A stretch of DNA of 64,000 nucleotides from Kocuria rosea subsp. polaris. GTDB lineage: Bacteria > Actinomycetota > Actinomycetes > Actinomycetales > Micrococcaceae. Shown piece after piece: positions 18,731 to 27,946 of the stretch. The position numbers and the translations under genes are program-made. The DNA lies in NCBI RefSeq assembly GCF_001483755.1, contig NZ_LQBK01000004.1, forward strand, positions 145,303 through 209,302, given 5' to 3'. The first letter of the stretch is position 1. Each line of letters opens with the position of its first letter. Below the pieces are notes generated by a model. The model did not search any database. It had not been told where the DNA came from and saw only the letters and a list, made by a program, of their open reading frames with translations.

Positions 18731-21700
18731 GTTGCTTCCCAGCCTCGCCGCGCGAAATCTGCAACAGGGACTGACTGATTACCTGTCCACCACGTTCTCC
18801 CTGACCGACGTTGAGGCCCGCGCTGAGTTCGAGGAATTCCTTGCCGACGAACAGCATGGGCTGTTCCAAGGGCCGTTTGTGCGAACTCGACTGCCGTTTC
18901 AGGCGGCAATCGAGAGGTGGCGGGATTTGCTGGACTGGTTGCCGTCGTGGTTCACGCCCTATGGACACCAGGCGGCGGCGTTCCGGCGGCTCAGCTCAAA
19001 GCCGGATGCGGCGTCGTCGTCGGATTTCCGACGACCGGATCCCACGCTCGTGGTGACTGGCACGGGATCGGGGAAGACCGAGGCGTTCCTGATGCCGCTG
19101 ATCGACCACGTGCTCCGGGCGCAGGCCCGTGGCGTCGAGGGCATCAAGGCGCTGATCCTCTACCCGATGAACGCGCTGGCCAACGACCAGGCCTCCCGGC
19201 TGGCCAAGCTGATCGGAGACAACCCCGATCTGGCCGGCGTCCGTGCCGCCCTCTACACGGGGCAGAACGGGCCGAGCCGTACCAAAGTCAGCGGTGACGG
19301 CCTCATCACCGACCGTGGAGTGATGCACGATGACCCGCCGGACATCCTGCTGACCAACTACAAGATGCTGGACATGCTCCTGCTCCGCCCCGCGGACGCG
19401 GCCATGTGGCAACGCTCCAGCACGTCCCTGCAGTACGTGGTGCTCGATGAGTTCCACACCTACGACGGCGCGCAGGGCACGGACGTCGCCATGCTGCTAC
19501 GCCGCCTCGGCCTGGCCCTCAAGTCAGGATGGCCGGAGGACCTCACAGGGGCGCCGTACGGGCTCACCGAGGAGGACCGGGAGCGTCCTTTGGGTCGGGT
19601 GACGCCCGTGGCCACCTCCGCGACGCTTGGGGCCAAGGGCGAGCCGTCGACCATGCTCGACTTCGCCCGGACGGTCTTCGGGGAGGAGTTTTCGCCCGAT
19701 GCGGTGGTCACTGAATCACGGGATTCGGTGGAGGAGTGGTGTGCCGGCAGTGCCGCGGTGGGGTCTACCGAGTCGCGGGCTGCCCTCGCCGAGATCGTAG
19801 GGCGCATTGAGGAGCTGAACGGAGCCGTAGCCGAGGCCATGGAGGAGGCAGAGAACCCGGTCGAGGCCGTCGTGCCGATCTTGGCGCGCGACGTGTTCGG
19901 CCTGGGTGCCGTGGGCACCTCGGCGACCGATCTTCCGCTGGACGCCGTGCGCGCGCACCCACTGGTACGGGCCGTGTTGGAGCACACCCAGGACGCGATT
20001 TCCCTCCGGGAGTTGGCCGACAAGATCTTCCCCACTGGCATGGCTCCCCGTCTGAACCGCGAAGAGGTGCAGGAGTTCCTCAGCCACGTCGTCGCGTTCC
20101 TCTCCCACCTCCGTTTCCTGCACGAGCGCTCCGCTCCCACGGTCGAGACGCACCTGTGGACCCGCGAGCTGACCCGCGTCGACAAGGCCGTCGACGCGAC
20201 GTCGCGCTTCCGCTGGGGCGACGACGGCGTGACGGACGCCGCCGAAGACGGCACCGACGCCCAGACGCTGTGGTTGCCGGCGATCTTCTGCCGTCATTGC
20301 GGCCGCTCCGGATGGGGCACCGTCCTCAAGCCCACGGGGGAGGACCTCGATGCCGACCTCAGCGGCATCCGCCGTGCGGCCGCCCACGACGATCCCCGCT
20401 TCCGCCCACTCATCTACGCGCCGATCGAGGCCCAGCGCGCGTCGACGGCGTCGTCAGACGCGGGACCGGGGGAGGAGCAGCTGCCCGGACTGCGGTGGTT
20501 CGACGCGCGCAACCGGACCCTGCTCGTCGAAGCCCCCGACCCGGACAGCGAAGCGGTCCTCAACGGTGAGATCCTGCCGGTGCTGACGCTTGCCGGCCCT
20601 GACGTCGACGACGATGCCAAGGACGACGTATGTCCCGTGTGCCTGACCCGGGACAGCATCCGCTTCCTCGGCTCGGCCGTGGCGACGATGCTTTCGGTGA
20701 CCATTTCCAATCTCTTCAGCGCTGCGGGACTGGACGCGGCAGAGAAGAAGGCGCTCGTCTTCACGGACAGCGTTCAAGACGCCGCTCATCGAGCGGGGTT
20801 TGTCCAGGCTCGCTCGCACGTGCTGACCCTGCGGACGGCGTTGCACAGGGCGCTGGACGAGGGAACCACCACGCTCCAGGAGTTGGTGGACAGGCTCGTG
20901 CAGCAGGCCGGCGACGCCGGCGAGCGCTACCAGCTCATTCCCCCGGTGCTCGCGGACCGGAAAGAATTCAAGGACTTCTGGGAGAAGCCGAAACCGCCCC
21001 CACGTGCGCGACGGCGCGTCCTCGACCGGCTGCTCTTCGACGCGGCCCTCGAGTTCGGCCTTCAGTCCCGCATCGGCCGGACGCTCGAACTGACCGGTGC
21101 CGTGAGCGCTGAGACGGACGCCGAGGGCAGCCCCGCTGTCCTCCTCAGCATCGCCCGGAAGGCGTACGAGTCCACCGCCACCCAGCAGTTCCTTGAGGCT
21201 CAGGAAGTCTCCGACGCGGCCCTACTGCAATGGGCTCGCGGCACGCTCGAGCGCATCCGCGTTCAGGGGGGTATCCATCACGGCTGGCTGAACAAGTACA
21301 TCCAGGAGGACGGCAATCGCTGGTCCCTGTGGGGTGGACGCAATCGCAGCGTCGGCATGCCGGCATTCCCCGCCGGTCGTCCAGCGCCGTCCTTTCCGCG
21401 GGTCGGCAAGACCCAGGGCAAGGACCAGGCGTTCGACGCTGTCACCACGAGCCGGTCCTGGTACGCCCGGTGGGCCTCCCGGACACTGGGTGTCCCGGCC
21501 GCCGACGGCGCGTTCCTGGCCAAGAACCTGCTCGCCGAACTGCACACGGAGCTGATCCTCCAAGCGTCCACCACCAAGAACGGCGCCACGGTCTACTCCA
21601 TCCCACCGGGCCGCGTCCTGCTGCGTTCCACGGAATCGCCGCGACACCTGGTGTGCGAGGTGTGCCGCGTGCAGACGCCCGGCTCTGACACGGTGGTGGA

Positions 21701-24700
21701 TCAGCTGGACGGCGCGCCGTGCCTGCAGAACACCTGCCCCGGCACCTTGGAGGCGCAGGAGATTGAGCCGAACTACTACCGGAACCTCTACAGTTCCTCG
21801 GACCTGCGCCGTGTCGTCGCCCGAGAGCACACCTCCCTGCTCAAGGACGAGAAGCGGCTGGCCTACGAGGACCACTTCAGGAACTCCGCCGATCACCCCG
21901 ATGCCCCCAACGTCCTGGTGGCCACACCGACCCTGGAGATGGGCATCGACATCGGGGACCTGTCCTGCGTGATGCTCGCGTCCCTGCCGACCTCTGTCTC
22001 CTCGTACATCCAGCGCGTGGGGCGTGCCGGTCGACTGACCGGCAACGCCCTGATCCTCGCATTCGTGCGCGGCCGTGGACAGCACCTGCCCAAACTCCAC
22101 GACCCCTTGTCCGTGATCAACGGCGACGTCCGCCCGCCGGCGACCTACCTCAACGCCGAGGAGATCCTCCGGCGGCAGTACCTCGCTCGGCTCGCCGACC
22201 TTCTGGCCCTGGACCTGCAGGCGCCGCACCCCAGCAGGCCCACCGATGTGTTCTCCGAGAGCGACACCAGCTTCCTCACCGCCCTGGCACGGCTCGCCGA
22301 CGAGAGTTCGGCCGAATTGCTCCCGGAGTTCCTGGCCGCTTTCAGCCCGTTGCTGAGCGAGGAGGCCGCGCGGGGTCTCCAGGACTGGACCGAGCCGGAC
22401 GAAACCGGCTGCAGTCCGCTGCGCCACCGACTCCTCGACGCGCTCCGCAGGTGGACCCGCGACCGGGACGAGCTGCGCCACCGCAAGCAACGCATCGAGG
22501 AATCCCTCGACGAGCTGCGGGAGGTGGCGGCAAGACCGACGGCGACGGACGAGGAGGTCCGGGCGCTGCGTTCCGCGGAGGCGGCGCTGCGTCGGGTCCG
22601 GGGGCAGCTCAGCGACCACGAGGTCAAGGAGTACTGGATCTCGGCCATGGAGCGCTACGGTCTGCTGCCGAACTACACGCTCGTCGACGACTCCGTGAGC
22701 CTGGACGTGGGCGTCTCCTGGCAGGACCCGGACACCATGGAGTTCAACAGTGACCGGCTCGAGTACCGCCGTGGAGCCGCCTCGGCATTGACGGAGCTGG
22801 CCCCCGGATCGACCTTTTACGCCCAGGGCCTCGAGGTCCTCATCGATGCTGTGGACCTGGGGCCGGAGCAGTCTCGCGTCGTCCGTTGGCAGCTCTGTCC
22901 GGCCTGCGGGTGGGTCAACGAGCGTGTAAGTGAAGGTGTGCGCGTCTCCAACTGTGCACGTTGCCAGACTCCGGACATCGCCGACACGAGCCAGGACCTC
23001 AGCGTGGTCCCGCTGGCCAAAGTGTCGGCTGAGGTTCGGCGGGACGAGGCAACCATCAATGACACCGTCGACCAGCGCCGCACGGCCGTCTACAGCGTCG
23101 CCGCGCTCGCCGACGTGGTCGAGAAGAACGTGGCCAGCCGCTGGTTCGTGGAGCAGAACGGCTTCGGCGTGGAGAGCCTGCGTTCCGTGGACCTCCGCTG
23201 GCTCAACATGGGCCGCGGGGACAAGAAGGGGCTCGAGCGCTACGTCGCCGGCCGGCCGTTCCGGGCGCCGCTGTTCCGGGTCTGCGAGTACTGCGGCAAG
23301 CTCGACAACGCCACCCGACGCAACTCCCGCTCCGAGCACCGGGCCTGGTGCGTCCACGCGACTGCGGCGGAGGAGCAGACGCTGACCGTGGCCCTGGGTC
23401 GCCAACTCACCACGCAGGGTGTGCTGCTGTTCCTGCCGGACTACATCACGGCTGCCGACAGCACCTCGCTGCCCAGCCTCACCTCGGCCTTGCTCATGGG
23501 CGTCCGCACTGTGCTGGGTGGGGAGCCGGACCACCTCGACATCGTGCCCGTGAGCGTCGGCACCAGCGACGGTCCGCGCGACGGTCTGCTGCTGCACGAC
23601 ACCGTCCCCGGCGGCACCGGTTACCTGGCCGGCTTCGCATCCCAGGAGAAGGTGTGGGACCTGCTGGAGACCGCGTGGCAAACCGTGCGGGACTGCCCCT
23701 GTCGGCTCGAGAACCGGCTGGCCTGCCACCGGTGCCTGCTGCCCTTCACCCGCCCGTGGGAGATGGACAGGACCTCCCGGGCCACCGCTGAACGTCAGCT
23801 CCTGCAGCTGCTGGCCGCGACCGACCGGGTCAGCGAGCTCTCCGGCGAACCTCGGCTCGGGGACTGGACAGTTCAGCACGCCCGTCTCAAAACCCCGGAG
23901 ACCGAGTCCCACTTGGAAGTCCGGTTCCGCGAGGCCCTCGCCAAGCGGCTGGCGACGATGGGCGTGTCCGTCCAGCGGACGCCCGGGATGTACGGGGACA
24001 TGCTGACGTTCGCGTTCTCCGGCAGCCCACACACCTGGACCCTCGAAGCGCAGAAGCTGCTCCCGCAGGCGGGGACCCGCCCGGATTTCGTGCTATCGAC
24101 CGCCGACTTCAACATCCCGGACGTTGCCATCTACACGGACGGCTATGCCTTCCACGCCACAGCAGCGCACAATCGCGTGGCCGACGACAGCCAGAAACGC
24201 CAGGCGTTGCGGGAGCACGGGATCATCTCGTGGGCCGTGACCGACCAGGACCTGAATCGGTTCGAGGACGACGCCGCCGAGGATCCAGAACCGGAGTGGT
24301 TCCGGGCTCAGCTCACTCCCAAGCTGATGCAGGACTACACGCTCGTGCCGGACGTGGTGCGAGCCGTTCCGCGCAATGCCGTGGACCGGCTCCTCAGCTG
24401 GATCCGGCACCCGGTACGGAAGGACTGGGCGGCGCTCGCCGACGTCGTGGGCCTGCACTTGCTGTCGAAGCCGGTGAAGACCGACCGGGAACGGCGGTTG
24501 TCCTGGGGCCGGGAACTGCTGGGCGAACCGGCGGCTCCTGCACCGGAAGGTCTTGATGTCGCATGGGCGTGGACGCACGGAGCAGTGTCGGCCGTGTTCA
24601 CTGGGTCCCCGAAGAACCCCTCTGGCATCACTGCGGACCTCGTCCTCGACGACACCAGCACGGGCTTGGCCCAGCCCTCCCAGCACGAGGATTGGCAGAT

Positions 24701-25109
24701 GTGGCTGCACCTGTCCACGCTGTTGGCTTTCAAAACCTCGGGCCTCACCGTGACCACGGCGTTTCTGGTTGATGCGCAGGCGCCCACGGCCCCGCCGTCG
24801 TCGTTCCCGGACATCGCACTCACCCCCGAGTGGCAAGACGTGCTGAAGGACGCGCTGGACGAGGAGAAGGAATTGTTGGAACCGCTGGCCGCCGTTGACG
24901 CAATTGGAGTTCCCGAGCTCGGTTACGAACTCTCCGGGGAACCGATCGACATTGCTTGGCCGGACCTCCAGATCGGTGTCCTTCTCGATGCGGAGGACGG
25001 CGATGCACGCATGGCGGTCCTCGAAGCTGAAGGGTGGACCGTCGTCGAACCCACGGTCGAAAGCGTGAAAGCTGCTGTGGCCCCGCACCTTGTGAAGGAC
25101 AACGCCTGA
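18723..25109 (+). CDS. Giant helicase-DUF1998 protein with C-terminal Vsr/DUF559-like nuclease segment
   Basis: This is a 2128-aa protein whose ATG overlaps the methyltransferase stop by 8 nt, with GAGGTGA as ribosome site. Walker A (VTGTGSGKTEAFL) is at about 109-121, DEFH about 241, SATLG about 300 and motif VI VGRAGRLTG about 1099. Zn-type Cys pairs occur near 520, 635, 980 and 1400. A DUF1998 module (DTVPGGTGYLAGF, then CPCRLENRLACHRC) spans about 1620-1680. Near 1780-1830 a segment reads RPDFVL...VAIYTDGYAFH. It resembles the core of Vsr/DUF559 PD-(D/E)XK-like nucleases (Asp, then hydrophobic-x-DG-aromatic-x-H). It is therefore like DrmA plus DrmB in one chain, or a second DruE, with a possible nuclease added. 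The helicase and DUF1998 calls are firm; nuclease activity is inferred. Confidence 0.8.
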   Translation: MAELLPSLAARNLQQGLTDYLSTTFSLTDVEARAEFEEFLADEQHGLFQGPFVRTRLPFQAAIERWRDLLDWLPSWFTPYGHQAAAFRRLSSKPDAASSSDFRRPDPTLVVTGTGSGKTEAFLMPLIDHVLRAQARGVEGIKALILYPMNALANDQASRLAKLIGDNPDLAGVRAALYTGQNGPSRTKVSGDGLITDRGVMHDDPPDILLTNYKMLDMLLLRPADAAMWQRSSTSLQYVVLDEFHTYDGAQGTDVAMLLRRLGLALKSGWPEDLTGAPYGLTEEDRERPLGRVTPVATSATLGAKGEPSTMLDFARTVFGEEFSPDAVVTESRDSVEEWCAGSAAVGSTESRAALAEIVGRIEELNGAVAEAMEEAENPVEAVVPILARDVFGLGAVGTSATDLPLDAVRAHPLVRAVLEHTQDAISLRELADKIFPTGMAPRLNREEVQEFLSHVVAFLSHLRFLHERSAPTVETHLWTRELTRVDKAVDATSRFRWGDDGVTDAAEDGTDAQTLWLPAIFCRHCGRSGWGTVLKPTGEDLDADLSGIRRAAAHDDPRFRPLIYAPIEAQRASTASSDAGPGEEQLPGLRWFDARNRTLLVEAPDPDSEAVLNGEILPVLTLAGPDVDDDAKDDVCPVCLTRDSIRFLGSAVATMLSVTISNLFSAAGLDAAEKKALVFTDSVQDAAHRAGFVQARSHVLTLRTALHRALDEGTTTLQELVDRLVQQAGDAGERYQLIPPVLADRKEFKDFWEKPKPPPRARRRVLDRLLFDAALEFGLQSRIGRTLELTGAVSAETDAEGSPAVLLSIARKAYESTATQQFLEAQEVSDAALLQWARGTLERIRVQGGIHHGWLNKYIQEDGNRWSLWGGRNRSVGMPAFPAGRPAPSFPRVGKTQGKDQAFDAVTTSRSWYARWASRTLGVPAADGAFLAKNLLAELHTELILQASTTKNGATVYSIPPGRVLLRSTESPRHLVCEVCRVQTPGSDTVVDQLDGAPCLQNTCPGTLEAQEIEPNYYRNLYSSSDLRRVVAREHTSLLKDEKRLAYEDHFRNSADHPDAPNVLVATPTLEMGIDIGDLSCVMLASLPTSVSSYIQRVGRAGRLTGNALILAFVRGRGQHLPKLHDPLSVINGDVRPPATYLNAEEILRRQYLARLADLLALDLQAPHPSRPTDVFSESDTSFLTALARLADESSAELLPEFLAAFSPLLSEEAARGLQDWTEPDETGCSPLRHRLLDALRRWTRDRDELRHRKQRIEESLDELREVAARPTATDEEVRALRSAEAALRRVRGQLSDHEVKEYWISAMERYGLLPNYTLVDDSVSLDVGVSWQDPDTMEFNSDRLEYRRGAASALTELAPGSTFYAQGLEVLIDAVDLGPEQSRVVRWQLCPACGWVNERVSEGVRVSNCARCQTPDIADTSQDLSVVPLAKVSAEVRRDEATINDTVDQRRTAVYSVAALADVVEKNVASRWFVEQNGFGVESLRSVDLRWLNMGRGDKKGLERYVAGRPFRAPLFRVCEYCGKLDNATRRNSRSEHRAWCVHATAAEEQTLTVALGRQLTTQGVLLFLPDYITAADSTSLPSLTSALLMGVRTVLGGEPDHLDIVPVSVGTSDGPRDGLLLHDTVPGGTGYLAGFASQEKVWDLLETAWQTVRDCPCRLENRLACHRCLLPFTRPWEMDRTSRATAERQLLQLLAATDRVSELSGEPRLGDWTVQHARLKTPETESHLEVRFREALAKRLATMGVSVQRTPGMYGDMLTFAFSGSPHTWTLEAQKLLPQAGTRPDFVLSTADFNIPDVAIYTDGYAFHATAAHNRVADDSQKRQALREHGIISWAVTDQDLNRFEDDAAEDPEPEWFRAQLTPKLMQDYTLVPDVVRAVPRNAVDRLLSWIRHPVRKDWAALADVVGLHLLSKPVKTDRERRLSWGRELLGEPAAPAPEGLDVAWAWTHGAVSAVFTGSPKNPSGITADLVLDDTSTGLAQPSQHEDWQMWLHLSTLLAFKTSGLTVTTAFLVDAQAPTAPPSSFPDIALTPEWQDVLKDALDEEKELLEPLAAVDAIGVPELGYELSGEPIDIAWPDLQIGVLLDAEDGDARMAVLEAEGWTVVEPTVESVKAAVAPHLVKDNA

Positions 25110-27361
25110 TGCCCACCATCACGATGATGAAGAGCAAGCAGAAGATCGACGGCTCGCTCAAGAAGAAGGTCTTCGACATGCTGACGAAGATCACCGATGA
25201 CGACACCACCGCCGGTCTACATGTGGAGCCCGTGAAGAACGCAGTCGATCACCGCGTCCGCACGGCGCGCGTGGACATCAATCACCGGGCCATCCTGTTC
25301 AAGGAGACCGTCGAGGATGACACCCACTACATCTACGTGGGCACCTGGCCACACGATGACGCCTACGTCGAGGCGTCTCGAAAGCGTCTGCAGGTGAACC
25401 CGATCAACGGTGTGCTCGAGGTGCTCAATGAGTCGCCGGTGCCCTCTGAATCGAAGAACCTGCCAAAGCCCCTGTTCACGCCACCGAAGAAGGGGCCCTC
25501 GGAGTCGTCGGGGACCCCGGAGCCGCCCGCGACTCCGGTGTTCGTCAATCCGATCGGGGCTGCCGGGCATACAGTGGACTCGCTCTACGAAAAGCTCGGC
25601 TTGGATCGCCGAGTGACCGGCGCTGTTCTCGCCGCTCGGTCGGAGGCCGAGCTGGATACCGCGACCGAGGATGCGCCGGCGTGGCAGCAGGACGCGCTGC
25701 TGGGCCTGCGGGCGGGCATGTCCGTCGACGACGTCAAGGACGAACTCCAGTTGGGCACGGTGCCCGACAAAGAGAAGGACCTGCCCGAGAGCGAGCGCTT
25801 CAAGAAGTCCTTCGACAAGCCCGCCACGAAGATGCAGTTCACCTACGTCGGCGAGGACGCGGAGGCGCTCAAGGACATCATCGAGAACAGTTCCTTCGAC
25901 GCGTGGCGTACGTTTCTCCATCCCAGCCAGCAACGGTACGTCGACAAACATTGGAACGGGCCGTTCCGGCTTTCGGGCGGCGCCGGTACGGGCAAGACCG
26001 TGGTAGTACTGCACCGGACACGGGCCCTCGCCCTGGCGAACCCTGCAGCGCGCGTCGTCGTGACCACCTACACGAAGGGCCTCGCGGCGTCGTTGGACGA
26101 CCAGCTCCGGCTACTGGATCCCGACCTGCCCCGTGCCGAGCGGCTGGGAGAGCCGGGCGTCTGGGTCACGGGCATCGATGCCCTCGGCGCGCAGATCGTG
26201 AAGTCCGCCTCGCCGACCGAGCTCGCCTCTGCAGGGCTCGCGATCCTGGACTCCTCGGACGTGAGACTGGAGGGCCGTACGGACGGCCGCCAGCAGTGGA
26301 ACGAAGCACTCTCCGTCACGCAGCACGCGCTAGACGCGGACATCGCCAACCCCACGTTCCTGGGCGAGGAGTACGAGGCGATCGTGCTTGCCAACTCCAT
26401 CATCACGAAGGCCGACTACCTCCGCGTGTCGCGGGCCGGCCGAGGCACAGCCCTCAACCGGACCCGCCGCCTGGACGTCTGGAACGTGGTGGAGGCGTTC
26501 CGGGCGATCTGCCGCCGGCAGGCCACAGCCACCTATGCCGAGGTCGAGGCGCTCGCCGCCGCGGTCCTCGGTTCCCGGATCAGGCCCGGCGTGGCGGACC
26601 ACGTGGTGGTCGACGAGGCCCAGGACTTCAACGCCGGTCACTGGCTGCTGCTGCGTGCCGCGGCCCCTGTGGGGCCGGACGACCTGTTCATCGCCGAGGA
26701 CTCCCACCAGCGGATCTACGGACAGCGGATCCCGCTGTCCCGCTTTGGGATCAAGATTGTCGGCCGGTCCCGCCGGTTGACGCTGAACTACCGGACGACC
26801 GCGGAGAACCTGCACTACGCCGTGGGCATCCTATCCGGCGATGCCTACCGGGACATCGAGGGCGATGAGGAGTCGACGACCGTCTACCGGTCTCTGCGCT
26901 CGGGTCCGGTCCCGACTATCGAGCAGGGTAGGTCGTTCGCCGACGAGCTGGACACCGCGGCAAAGGCCATCTCTCGCTGGCAGGGCGCCTCCGAGGAGGC
27001 GACCATCGGCATCCTGGCGCGTTCGAGGCACGATGCCTCCCGCATCGTCGAGGGCCTCAACGAGCGCGGTATCCCGTCCCGGACAAGTACGAGTACCGCA
27101 GCCAAGAACGCCAAGGACCAAGGAACGCCTCTGGTGATGACCATGCACGGAGCCAAGGGCATGGAGTTCAGCCACGTGATCCTCATGGGCGTCGGGGCCA
27201 AGTCAATCCCCCAGGCGGCTGCGCTGACCTCCCTCGCCGAGGCCGAGCGCCAAGACGTGCTGCAACGGGAACGGTCGCTGCTCTACGTGGCGGCCAGCCG
27301 GGCGCGGGACGAGTTGGTGGTGACGTACAGCGGGGAACCATCAGAATTTCTGGCGGCATGA
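25109..27361 (+). CDS. SF1 (UvrD/Rep-like) helicase with N-terminal RelE-like region
   Basis: This is a 750-aa protein. Its ATG overlaps the previous stop as TGATG, so translation is coupled. Residues 1-100 (VKNAVDHRVRTARVDINHR, AILFKETVEDDTHYIYVGTW) look like a RelE/ParE-fold domain, as found at the N-terminus of some UvrD-type helicases. The SF1 core follows: Walker A GGAGTGKTVVVL (about 290), the DEAQD box (about 503), LNYRTTAENL (about 560), MTMHGAKGMEFSHVIL (about 675) and a terminal YVAASRARDELVV. The gene is the last of the drmD operon and occupies the place where class 1 DISARM has the PLD protein DrmC. It could unwind or load onto DNA for the other subunits. The RelE-like region may be structural and not an active RNase. 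Confidence 0.75.
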   Translation: MPTITMMKSKQKIDGSLKKKVFDMLTKITDDDTTAGLHVEPVKNAVDHRVRTARVDINHRAILFKETVEDDTHYIYVGTWPHDDAYVEASRKRLQVNPINGVLEVLNESPVPSESKNLPKPLFTPPKKGPSESSGTPEPPATPVFVNPIGAAGHTVDSLYEKLGLDRRVTGAVLAARSEAELDTATEDAPAWQQDALLGLRAGMSVDDVKDELQLGTVPDKEKDLPESERFKKSFDKPATKMQFTYVGEDAEALKDIIENSSFDAWRTFLHPSQQRYVDKHWNGPFRLSGGAGTGKTVVVLHRTRALALANPAARVVVTTYTKGLAASLDDQLRLLDPDLPRAERLGEPGVWVTGIDALGAQIVKSASPTELASAGLAILDSSDVRLEGRTDGRQQWNEALSVTQHALDADIANPTFLGEEYEAIVLANSIITKADYLRVSRAGRGTALNRTRRLDVWNVVEAFRAICRRQATATYAEVEALAAAVLGSRIRPGVADHVVVDEAQDFNAGHWLLLRAAAPVGPDDLFIAEDSHQRIYGQRIPLSRFGIKIVGRSRRLTLNYRTTAENLHYAVGILSGDAYRDIEGDEESTTVYRSLRSGPVPTIEQGRSFADELDTAAKAISRWQGASEEATIGILARSRHDASRIVEGLNERGIPSRTSTSTAAKNAKDQGTPLVMTMHGAKGMEFSHVILMGVGAKSIPQAAALTSLAEAERQDVLQRERSLLYVAASRARDELVVTYSGEPSEFLAA

Positions 27362-27437
27362 GCGCGCCGCTCCCTTGAAGAATGGTCGAAGTGCGTGTCG
27401 CAGAAGAGGCACCGCCACGTCTGGATAAAGTCAGCGC

Positions 27438-27890
27438 ATGGAAAACTTCAGGGCCATCGATCCCCATCTCTGCTCCATTGTCGAGACGGCAGAAAAGGGT
27501 GTGGAGCTTCAACGGATCGTCGTCATGTGCGGTGCTACGACGTATGTGGGCATCCCCGTCTCCACCGGTGGGTTCATCAAGGCTACGCACAAAGCCTATG
27601 TGGACGAAGTGGTCAAGGGTGTAGGCGGTTGGAAAACCTCCTGGCAGGAGAAGGAAGTAATTGCCACTGAGCGAGTGAACGACATGTTCGCCTCCATCGC
27701 ACTGCAAGACTCCGGATCGACTCCAGAAGTGCTGTCCCTCCTCAATGCCACCGTCATCCCACCGGGAATGACGAGCTACGAGGTGCCAGCCCTGCGCATC
27801 CACCTCGGACAGATCGACTCCTGGTGGACCGCTCCTTTCCTGGACCACCAAGTCAAGATCCGAGGCGGAGGCGTGGGCGTCAGCTTTTGA
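27438..27890 (+). CDS. Unrecognised 150-aa protein of the defence island
   Basis: This is a small acidic-to-neutral soluble protein (MENFRAIDPHLC to GGGVGVSF) with no motif I recognise. It starts 76 nt after the SF1 helicase stop, with no strong Shine-Dalgarno site but a plausible ATG. The composition and lack of stops suggest it is real, and a strong hairpin directly follows its stop. A central block (TGGFIKATHKAYVDEVVKG) could be an alpha/beta core. It may be an accessory gene of the drmD operon or an independent gene. No function is claimed. Confidence 0.5.
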   Translation: MENFRAIDPHLCSIVETAEKGVELQRIVVMCGATTYVGIPVSTGGFIKATHKAYVDEVVKGVGGWKTSWQEKEVIATERVNDMFASIALQDSGSTPEVLSLLNATVIPPGMTSYEVPALRIHLGQIDSWWTAPFLDHQVKIRGGGVGVSF

Positions 27891-27894
27891 TTTC

Positions 27895-27929
27895 GTCCCG
27901 GGCGGCACCGATATGGTGTCGCCCGGGAC
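27895..27929. terminator. Strong hairpin between convergent genes
   Basis: GTCCCGGGCGGCACC pairs with GGTGTCGCCCGGGAC over 15 bp (one G-U) around a GATAT loop. It begins 4 nt after the stop of the 150-aa gene. A second perfect palindrome, GCGGGCGCCCGC, follows at 27933-27944, just before the stop of the convergent GmrSD-like gene. There is no long T-run, as is common in high-GC actinobacteria. It probably ends transcription from both sides. Confidence 0.7.
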
Positions 27930-27946
27930 TGAGCGGGCGCCCGCTG

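Noticed and set aside
21222-24032. 936-codon minus-strand open frame
   Set aside because: It is antisense to the 2128-aa helicase, whose motifs are intact in the other frame.
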